This document shows positions 58,258-64,000 of a stretch of 64,000 bases of DNA, one piece after another. The notes beneath the pieces are model-generated. The model saw only the letters and a list, made by a program, of their open reading frames with translations. It ran no database searches and was not told the origin of the DNA. Position numbers and translations under genes: made by a program. The DNA lies in assembly GCA_020634855.1 (NCBI GenBank), contig JACKAU010000005.1, positions 567,261-631,260 of the forward strand. The letters are read 5' to 3'. Origin of the DNA: Anaerolineales bacterium. Lineage in GTDB: Bacteria; Chloroflexota; Anaerolineae; 4572-78; J111. Positions within the stretch are counted from its first letter, which is position 1. Every line of letters starts with the position of its first letter.

Positions 58258-59427
58258 ATGGATTGGACAAAACAAGCCGAAACCATGATGCAAACATGGA
58301 CGGAAGCTCAAAAACAAGTATGGGGCAATTGGTACGGGCTAATGAGTAGCGCTGCCACGGCCAATGGTGAAAGCCCCTTCGCTTTTTATCCTAATATGAT
58401 GAAGCAGTGGCAAGAAACAACGATGCAAGCGTTCAGTAGTTGGACCGCCGGTTCTGACCCGATGGCTCAAAATGCAGCGCGCCAACTGGTGGCCAGTCAA
58501 GAAGCTATGATGCGCTTTATGCAGTCGATAACCCAGGCCTGGCAAGCTATTGCGCCTAAGGTTGAAGCCGGTGAGGATTGGCAGTCGGTTTTGAAAGACT
58601 ACAGTAGCCAATATTTCCAAACCGTCTTTGGCGCTCCCACCGGTATTATGGCGTCCGGCAAAGACATGAATGAATTGTGGCAGTTTTATATGCAAGAGTG
58701 GCAGAAAATGAGCCAGCCTTGGATGCAAAGCTGGATGCAATCGCCCACAAACTTGAGCCATATTATGATGGGCGGCAGTTCTGAACTGGCTCAATTGAGC
58801 AAGTTTCATTGGGATGTGTACGAACGTACCTTTGGCGGCGTCACCGAAGTGCCCGGTATGGGCTATAACCGCGAACTCAACGCCAAACTCCTGCGCGGTT
58901 TCGACGCCTGGGTTGATACCCAAAAAGTCAGCGCCGAATATCATACTATGCTGACGAAAACCTTCAGCAACGCCTTTGAGACATTTATGGGTAAATTGGT
59001 GACCATGAGCGAAAAAGGTGAAGTCATCGACAGCATCCAGGATTTAACCAACCTGTGGTTTGATACCATCGATGACACCTTTACCCATCTATATGTGTCA
59101 GAAGATTACCTCGATCTGCAAAACCGGCTTTCCGGGGCCACCATGATTAACAAGATGGCCCAGCAAGAAGTCCTTGAAGTCTTCCAAGAGATGCTTGACA
59201 TGCCGACTCGCAGTGAACTGGATGACGCTTACCGCTCCCTGAATGATTTGCGCAAAGAAGTCAAAGCCTTGAAACGAGCCCTCAAAGGCCAAACTAAAAC
59301 CGTTGCGGCCAGTCAGCCGGCGAAAAAAACCACTCGAAAAAGTACAACGAGTAGGAGAACAACCGCTAAAAAGACGAACGGTAAATCGCCCGAAGAAGCA
59401 ACTGAATCTGCCAAAAGTGAGAGTTAA
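58258..59427 (+). CDS. phaE: Class III PHA synthase subunit PhaE
   Basis: 389 residues of the PHA_synth_III_E family, the non-catalytic partner that activates PhaC. The N-terminal part has Trp-rich helices. The middle has the family region LSKFHWDVYERTFGGVTEVPGMGYNREL in pieces (DVYERTFG, GMGYNREL) and the FDAWVDTQKVSAEYHTML segment. The C-terminal MPTRSELDDAYRSLNDLRKE is the conserved tail motif, followed by a Lys/Thr/Ser-rich, histone-like extension of about 45 residues that is unusual and might bind DNA or polyphosphate. AAGGAG lies before the ATG. Direct neighbour of phaC. Confidence 0.93.
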   Translation: MDWTKQAETMMQTWTEAQKQVWGNWYGLMSSAATANGESPFAFYPNMMKQWQETTMQAFSSWTAGSDPMAQNAARQLVASQEAMMRFMQSITQAWQAIAPKVEAGEDWQSVLKDYSSQYFQTVFGAPTGIMASGKDMNELWQFYMQEWQKMSQPWMQSWMQSPTNLSHIMMGGSSELAQLSKFHWDVYERTFGGVTEVPGMGYNRELNAKLLRGFDAWVDTQKVSAEYHTMLTKTFSNAFETFMGKLVTMSEKGEVIDSIQDLTNLWFDTIDDTFTHLYVSEDYLDLQNRLSGATMINKMAQQEVLEVFQEMLDMPTRSELDDAYRSLNDLRKEVKALKRALKGQTKTVAASQPAKKTTRKSTTSRRTTAKKTNGKSPEEATESAKSES

Positions 59428-59452
59428 ATAATTACTGGGAGGTGATTACACT

Positions 59453-60547
59453 ATGACATTTCCTGTCCAAATTACGCCTGACAAGGCTATTCACGAATTA
59501 ACCGAAATCAACAAAAAAATCATTAAGGGTATTGAGCAACTAAGTACAATTAAGGAAGATGATGTACAAGTTGGACAAACCCCGAAAGATGTTGTTTTTC
59601 AAGAAGGCAAGTTAAAGCTCTATCGTTACCGGCCTGTAGTCGAAAAACCCTTCAAGATTCCGCTGCTCTTCTCTTATGCGCTGGTTAACCGCTATATGGT
59701 GGCCGATCTGCAAGAGGATCGCACCCTCATTGGTAACCTTCTGAAGGAAGGCATTGATGTCTACCTGATTGAATGGGGCGACCCAACCCGTAAAGATCGC
59801 TGGCTCACTCTGGATGATTACGTCAATGATTTCTTAGACACCTGCGTCGATTTCATCCGAGAACAGCATGGGCTTGACAAAATTAACATCTTGGGAATTT
59901 GCCAGGGCGGCACGATAGCCACGTGCTACAGCTCATTGCATCCCGAAAAAGTCCAGAACCTGGTTTTGACCGTAACCCCTATCGATTTTCACGCCGATAA
60001 AGAAGAAGAGCGTGAAGATTGGGGCCTGCTCAATGTTTGGGCCAGGCACCTGGACATCGACTTAATGATCGATGCTTTGGGGAACCCCCCGGCTGAACTG
60101 CTCAACTTCTCCTTCATGCTGGTCAAACCCATGTCGCTGAATGTGCGTAAGTACACCGACATGGTCAATATCCTGGACAACGAAAAAGCGTTAATGAACT
60201 TCCTGCGGATGGAAAAATGGCTGTTTGAAGGCCCCGACCATCCCGGTGAAGCTTACCGCCAATTTGTTAAGGATTTCTTCCAGGGTAATAAACTGATCAA
60301 AAATGAAGTGGTGCTGGGCGATGGCGTGGTTGATCTGGGTAACATCACCATGCCGGTGTTAAACTGCTACGCCAACCAAGACAACCTGGTCCCGCCAAAA
60401 TCCACCAAAGCGCTGGCCAAATATGTCGGTTCGGATGATTATACCGAACTGGAAATTCCGGCCGGCCACATTGGGTTTTATGTGAGTGGTAGAGCGCAGA
60501 AAATGCTGGCGCCGGGTATTGCCAACTGGCTTAAAGAGCGCGGCTAA
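59453..60547 (+). CDS. phaC: Class III PHA synthase catalytic subunit PhaC
   Basis: 364 residues, alpha/beta hydrolase fold. It polymerises (R)-3-hydroxyacyl-CoA. Catalytic triad: Cys150 in the lipase-like box GICQGG, Asp310 in CYANQDNLVPP and His339 in PAGHIGFYVSG. Trp and substrate motifs such as YLIEWGDPTRKDRWLTLDDY are present. The length matches class III enzymes (about 355 residues), not class I. GGGAGG is before the ATG. A strong terminator follows. Confidence 0.96.
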   Translation: MTFPVQITPDKAIHELTEINKKIIKGIEQLSTIKEDDVQVGQTPKDVVFQEGKLKLYRYRPVVEKPFKIPLLFSYALVNRYMVADLQEDRTLIGNLLKEGIDVYLIEWGDPTRKDRWLTLDDYVNDFLDTCVDFIREQHGLDKINILGICQGGTIATCYSSLHPEKVQNLVLTVTPIDFHADKEEEREDWGLLNVWARHLDIDLMIDALGNPPAELLNFSFMLVKPMSLNVRKYTDMVNILDNEKALMNFLRMEKWLFEGPDHPGEAYRQFVKDFFQGNKLIKNEVVLGDGVVDLGNITMPVLNCYANQDNLVPPKSTKALAKYVGSDDYTELEIPAGHIGFYVSGRAQKMLAPGIANWLKERG

Positions 60548-60576
60548 TCTCATTTTTCTCTAAGTTTAGATAAAAT

Positions 60577-60611
60577 AGGCCCCTGAATATTTTTCAGGGG
60601 CCTGTTTTTTG
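60577..60611 (+). terminator. Terminator after phaC
   Basis: An 11-bp perfect stem (AGGCCCCTGAA with TTCAGGGGCCT), a 5-base loop, then GTTTTTT. Confidence 0.92.
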
Positions 60612-60838
60612 TTTAAAACTCTATTTTTGACCAGGAATTAGACTGGTCAGTTGACTAGTGCCATCTGACGTTGCCTGGGCTATAGTGGGTAAGGTTGAAA
60701 TTTAGGCTTGATGGTTATCTTAACTCCAGCAATTGACCGCTTGATGACGCCGAAAAAGCCATATTATGTAAAAACAAGGTCGAAAACGTTCAAAAATCGT
60801 CAATTTTTGCCGCAAACTTAGACTCGCTTAACTTTAGT

Positions 60839-60869
60839 TTGCAACGAATCGAAATTTGACTATTATAAT
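60839..60869 (+). promoter_or_regulatory. Possible promoter of second PHA operon
   Basis: TTGCAA (60839-60844) and perfect TATAAT (60864-60869) with a 19-bp spacer, 54 bp before the SDR start. The 375-bp gap otherwise holds the phaC terminator and no gene. Confidence 0.4.
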
Positions 60870-60922
60870 AGGGCGTAGTAAATAGATACCTATTAATTCC
60901 TAATTTGCGAGAGGAGGCAAAT

Positions 60923-61639
60923 ATGTTAGGTCTCGAGGACAAAGTAGTTCTGGTAACCGGAGGTAACCATGGTATTGGTGCTTCAATTGTTGAAGTTTTG
61001 GAAGAGTTTGGTGCAAAGGTAGCCTACAACTACCGTAGCGAAAAAGGTCCCCATGGTGCTCTGGGCGTCAAGGTCGATGTAACGGACGCAGAAGGTATGA
61101 ATGCATTTGCCGAGCAGGTAGAAAATGAGTTGGGTCCTATTTATGGGGCTGTGGCAAATGCCGGTGTCATTAAGGATAACCTGATCCTCAGAATGCCTGA
61201 AGATGATTGGGATTTTGTAGTAGATGTTAACCTCAAAGGCGCATTTATTACCGCTCGTGCGGTTCTGCCCAAAATGTATGAGCGCAACGAAGGTTCCATG
61301 GTCTTCATTAGCTCATTGGGCGGCCAGCGCGGCAACATTGGTCAGGCCAACTATGCTGCTTCAAAAGCGGGCATGATTGGGTTAGCCCAAACCATCGCCG
61401 GCGAGGCGGCTCGTTACAGCGTTCGCTGTAATGTGGTAGCTCCCGGCTACACCAAAACAGATATCATTAAAGGTATCCCTGAAAAAGTCGAACAGGCGCT
61501 CTTCAAACAAATCCCCCTACGTCGGTTTGCCGACCCCAAAGAAATGGCCTGGGCTGCGGCCTTCTTCTTATCTCCCGTCGCCTCAAGTTACGTAACCGGC
61601 CAGGTTTTAGGTGTTAATGGCGGGCAGTACTTTTCATGA
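60923..61639 (+). CDS. SDR reductase, PhaB/FabG-like
   Basis: 238 residues, shorter than the first SDR of the locus. NAD(P)-binding TGGNHGIGAS, VANAGV in place of NNAG, catalytic Ser-Tyr-Lys (FISSLGG, YAASKAG), APGYTKTDI, and C-terminal VTGQVLGVNGGQ. Acetoacetyl-CoA reductase is the likely role. The start is ATG 60923 with GAGAGGAGG five bases before; the in-frame TTG at 60905 has no support. It heads the second operon, overlapping the next gene by ATGA. Confidence 0.9.
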   Translation: MLGLEDKVVLVTGGNHGIGASIVEVLEEFGAKVAYNYRSEKGPHGALGVKVDVTDAEGMNAFAEQVENELGPIYGAVANAGVIKDNLILRMPEDDWDFVVDVNLKGAFITARAVLPKMYERNEGSMVFISSLGGQRGNIGQANYAASKAGMIGLAQTIAGEAARYSVRCNVVAPGYTKTDIIKGIPEKVEQALFKQIPLRRFADPKEMAWAAAFFLSPVASSYVTGQVLGVNGGQYFS

Positions 61640-62157
61640 CGCCATCCGCCAATTTTACCGAAGTGTGGCTTCGTTTAATGGGCGACGCGATGCGAGGTAC
61701 CGCCGATGCCCAGCGGGCAATTCGGTCGTTGGGAGAAGCCCCAACGTCACCGGATCAAATGACCCGCTGGTTGACCCAATTTATGCCCGGTATGTCCGCC
61801 GGAACTACACCGGCAGCAATGGAAGATTGGCTAGAAGACTCCTGGCGTATGATGGGCGTGGTCCCACGCTATCGCTATCTTGAGTTACTCGAACGCCACG
61901 AACTCTTAAGAACTCGGCTTGAAAAGGCCGAAAAAGAAATTAGAAATCTGCGAAAAACCACTTTTGCCGGTGATGTCCCCAAGCAAGAGGCTCAGAAAGT
62001 TTTAGACTTCTGGGAAAATATGCTGCAAGAAACCATTCAAATGCAGTCAGGTTGGATTCGCTCCTGGACCGATAATGCCGTCGATGAGCAGATCAAGTCG
62101 GCGTCAGAGACAGACAGTAGTGATGAAGGCACTTCGCAGAAACCGAAGAGCGAGTAA
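61636..62157 (+). CDS. PhaE-like / coiled-coil accessory protein
   Basis: 173 residues. The N-terminal half is helical and Trp/Met-rich (WLRLMGDAMRGTADAQRAIR, TRWLTQFMPGM), then VPRYRYLELLERHELLRTRL and EKEIRNLRK, resembling the C-terminal regulatory tail of PhaE (PTRSELDDAYRSLNDLRKE). A helix with WENMLQETIQMQSGWIRSW and an acidic Ser-rich tail follow. The start is coupled to the SDR stop by ATGA. I infer a synthase-activating or granule-associated role. Confidence 0.62.
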   Translation: MTPSANFTEVWLRLMGDAMRGTADAQRAIRSLGEAPTSPDQMTRWLTQFMPGMSAGTTPAAMEDWLEDSWRMMGVVPRYRYLELLERHELLRTRLEKAEKEIRNLRKTTFAGDVPKQEAQKVLDFWENMLQETIQMQSGWIRSWTDNAVDEQIKSASETDSSDEGTSQKPKSE

Positions 62158-62258
62158 ATCAGATAAAGACGACGCTAAATAGCGTGCAGTTCAGTTGCGT
62201 TCCCACAATATTTTGAAGTCAATAGAATAGTTATTACCCAATAGGAGGTTGGTAAGCA

Positions 62259-63515
62259 ATGAAAAAGCTAAATCGCGGAGTCGCGATAGTTGGCGCCGGT
62301 ATGAGCAAGTTTGGTGCTTTCCCCGGTCGAGCTACGCGTGATCTCTTTGTTGACGCATTTACCGAAATGCAAGGCTCTGTTGATAAAGGCGTGGATGTCA
62401 ATGATATCGAAGCGATCTTTATTGGCAACTACAGTAGCGATCTCTTTGAAGGTCAAGGGCACACCGCCCCCTTCATGACTGACGCCGTTGGCTTGACCCC
62501 GCGTCCGGCCACCCGCTGTGAAGATGCTTGCGCCAGCAGTAGCGCCGCCCTACGCAGTGGTATTATGGCCATCGCATCCGGTATGTATGATATGGTCTTG
62601 GTTGGTGGGATTGAAAAGATGACGGACTTGCCCACATCTGAAGTAACCGATACCTTGGCCACCGCGTCTGACGCCTTGTACGACGTGCCGGCCGGTTACA
62701 CCTTCCCCGGCTTCTACGCCTCAATCGCGACCGCCTACATGGATAAGTACGGCGCTACCCCAGAGTCTTGGATGTCGGTGGGGATTAAAAACCACAACAG
62801 TGGTTCGCTCAATCCCAAAGCCCAATTCGGCCAACGGATTATCGATATTATGGCTGATAAGAAAAAAGGCGCCGAAAAGAAAGGTAAACCGATTCCGACC
62901 TGGGCCGATGAAATGGAGTTTATGCACGATCCCCGAGCCAACCTGATCATTGCGTGGCCCATGCGTCTGTTCGACTGCTCGCCGGTGTCCGATGGGGCAG
63001 CTACTCTGTTGTTGGTTTCCGAAGATATCGCTAAAAACTTTAGCGATAACGCGATGTACATCCTGGGTAGTGGTCAGGCCAGTGATGTCACGCTGCGGTA
63101 TCGATCGGATTTGACGACGCTCAGTTCGGCCAAAGCGGCCGCTCAGCAAGCTTATGAACAAGCCGGCGTTACACCCCAAGACATCAAAGTAGCCGAAGTT
63201 CACGACTGCTTTACCGTAGCTGAAGTGGTGGCTACCGAAGATTTGGGCTTCTTTAAAGCCGGTCAAGGCTTCGAAGCGGCTGAAGAAGGTATCACGTCGC
63301 TGCGTGGACCGCGTCCGATCAATAGCTCAGGTGGCTTGAAGTCAAAAGGTCACCCGGTTGGGGCCTCTGGGGCCGGACAGGTTGTTGAAGTTTGGAAGCA
63401 AATGCGGGGTGAGGCCGGTGAGCGCCAACTGGAAGGCGATATCGATATCGGTTTAACTCACAACGTTGGTGGTACCGGCGAAAGTTGCTTCGTTCATATC
63501 TTCGGGAGGAAATAA
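62259..63515 (+). CDS. Thiolase-family acetyl-CoA acetyltransferase (SCP2/archaeal type)
   Basis: 418 residues. Active-site Cys91 in EDACASSSAALRSG, a late HDCFTVAEVVATEDLGF, and the His and second-Cys region SKGHPVGASGAGQ and GLTHNVGGTGESCFVHIF. The pattern is the SCP-x / archaeal thiolase group rather than PhaA type. It condenses two acetyl-CoA to acetoacetyl-CoA, the first step in PHB and also in the mevalonate pathway. GGAGG is before the ATG. It is followed by a DUF35 partner gene after 4 bp, the usual archaeal pairing. Confidence 0.9.
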   Translation: MKKLNRGVAIVGAGMSKFGAFPGRATRDLFVDAFTEMQGSVDKGVDVNDIEAIFIGNYSSDLFEGQGHTAPFMTDAVGLTPRPATRCEDACASSSAALRSGIMAIASGMYDMVLVGGIEKMTDLPTSEVTDTLATASDALYDVPAGYTFPGFYASIATAYMDKYGATPESWMSVGIKNHNSGSLNPKAQFGQRIIDIMADKKKGAEKKGKPIPTWADEMEFMHDPRANLIIAWPMRLFDCSPVSDGAATLLLVSEDIAKNFSDNAMYILGSGQASDVTLRYRSDLTTLSSAKAAAQQAYEQAGVTPQDIKVAEVHDCFTVAEVVATEDLGFFKAGQGFEAAEEGITSLRGPRPINSSGGLKSKGHPVGASGAGQVVEVWKQMRGEAGERQLEGDIDIGLTHNVGGTGESCFVHIFGRK

Positions 63516-63519
63516 GATC

Positions 63520-63945
63520 ATGGGTACTAACGGAAACCTAGAGTTCAATGCTGCATCGTATTACAAATATCTGGCTGACGGCAAAATTATGGGAGCGCGC
63601 TGCGTTGACAGCGGCAAGCTGTACGTGCCGCCCCGCCAAATGTGCCCCGAAAGCCACAGTACCAACATGGAATGGACTGAAGTATCCGGCAGTGGCAAAC
63701 TTCGGGCTTTTACCGTGATCACGGTTGGTCCTACGGCCATGGTTGAAGCAGGTTACAACTTCAGAAATCCCTACTGCGCCGGGATTGTTGAGTTGGAAGA
63801 CGGCCCTTCGGTTGCCGGACAGATTTTAGGGGTTGATGTTTCTAAGCCCGAGTCGATCAAAGTTGGCATGGCGGTTAAAGCTAAACTGGTCGAGCGCGGC
63901 GAAGGGGATGACAAGCGCACCTATCTGGCGTTTGAGCCGGCATAA
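63520..63945 (+). CDS. DUF35 OB-fold protein, thiolase partner
   Basis: 141 residues. It has an N-terminal helix, a rubredoxin-like segment with two Cys visible (GARCVDSGKLYVPPRQMCPE; the usual four-Cys pattern looks partly lost), then an OB fold (WTEVSGSGKLRAFTVITVGP, YCAGIVELEDGPSVAGQILG). In archaea DUF35 proteins bridge acetoacetyl-CoA thiolase and HMG-CoA synthase. The start is ATG 63520, with GGGAGG inside the thiolase end. Longer frames overlap the thiolase gene. The next gene lies beyond the window. Confidence 0.85.
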   Translation: MGTNGNLEFNAASYYKYLADGKIMGARCVDSGKLYVPPRQMCPESHSTNMEWTEVSGSGKLRAFTVITVGPTAMVEAGYNFRNPYCAGIVELEDGPSVAGQILGVDVSKPESIKVGMAVKAKLVERGEGDDKRTYLAFEPA

Positions 63946-64000
63946 ACTGCGTCCGTTTGTAGCGCGTACAAAGTAATCTAATATAAGTACGGCCCAGCAG

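Noticed and set aside
1..64000. tRNA, rRNA, intact transposase, integrase or replication origin
   Set aside because: I looked in the intergenic regions for tRNA-like ends, IS ends with transposase motifs and DnaA-box clusters and saw none. A covariance-model or profile scan could still find a short RNA.

Overview
The window looks like chromosome from a Chloroflexota bacterium (Anaerolineae/Caldilineae-like). This is an inference from style: several huge multi-TM glycosyltransferase-like proteins including two DUF2079 proteins, Pro/Thr-rich linkers, many sensory and signalling fusions, a class III PHA synthase locus, and intergenic DNA full of short-word palindromes and heptamer repeats. No rRNA, tRNA or intact insertion sequence was seen, so lineage cannot be proved from this window.

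Layout. 1-1.6 kb: end of a peptide/oligopeptide-type ABC permease pair, then a small GlsB-type membrane protein. 2.1-8.9 kb: a MinD/ParA remnant, an ECF sigma/anti-sigma pair, a c-type cytochrome group (diheme c, DUF2231 membrane protein, PSCyt1-type c), then a 769-residue polypeptide joining an ECF sigma, a zinc-finger anti-sigma-like segment, a TM helix and a secreted part. 9.2-13.3 kb: GAF histidine kinase, PhoB-type regulator and a REC-Roadblock protein. 13.3-24.3 kb, minus strand: two modules each pairing a GT39-like protein with a DUF2079 protein, separated by a broken VOC gene, a 20/21-bp minisatellite and an orphan Phd antitoxin. 24.5-27.2 kb: HigBA and class III fructose-bisphosphatase. 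27.4-27.9 kb: a 7-repeat CRISPR array without cas genes, beside a strong bidirectional terminator. 28-35.5 kb: NudC, an AlkD-like HEAT protein coupled to a divergent RelA/SpoT-like protein, hexose-6-P mutarotase, PhoD-like phosphatase, aldo/keto reductase and a bacterial PHAX-domain protein. 35.8-40.7 kb: a 1639-residue MBL-STAS-kinase-ATPase-TPR protein. 40.7-49.4 kb: a surface-sugar region (GT87-like protein, DPM1-like GT2, formyltransferase, PLP aminotransferase, RmlC-like epimerase) with purB and a HAD hydrolase between. 49.6-54.6 kb: cohesin/dockerin and PKD/CARDB secreted proteins, then a NarL-type two-component group. 55.2-64 kb: a PHA locus on the plus strand.

How the genes may work together. 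The PHA locus is the clearest pathway. A thiolase with a DUF35 partner can supply acetoacetyl-CoA, two SDR reductases can reduce it to 3-hydroxybutyryl-CoA, and class III PhaE-PhaC polymerises it; three further small coiled-coil proteins are probably granule or synthase accessory proteins, and two twin CBS proteins lie inside the cluster. The sugar region suggests an N-formylated amino sugar on a surface polymer, consistent with a DPM1-like polyprenol transferase and the large membrane transferases.

The best candidates for undescribed biology are the RelA/SpoT-like plus AlkD-like pair (28.9-30.7 kb), the PHAX-domain protein (34.8-35.5 kb), the five-module signalling protein (35.8-40.7 kb), the sigma/anti-sigma/secreted fusion (6.6-8.9 kb), and the repeat families, notably two hairpins with different but compensating stems around the same loop, and heptamer repeats inserted without breaking frame in three membrane-protein genes.
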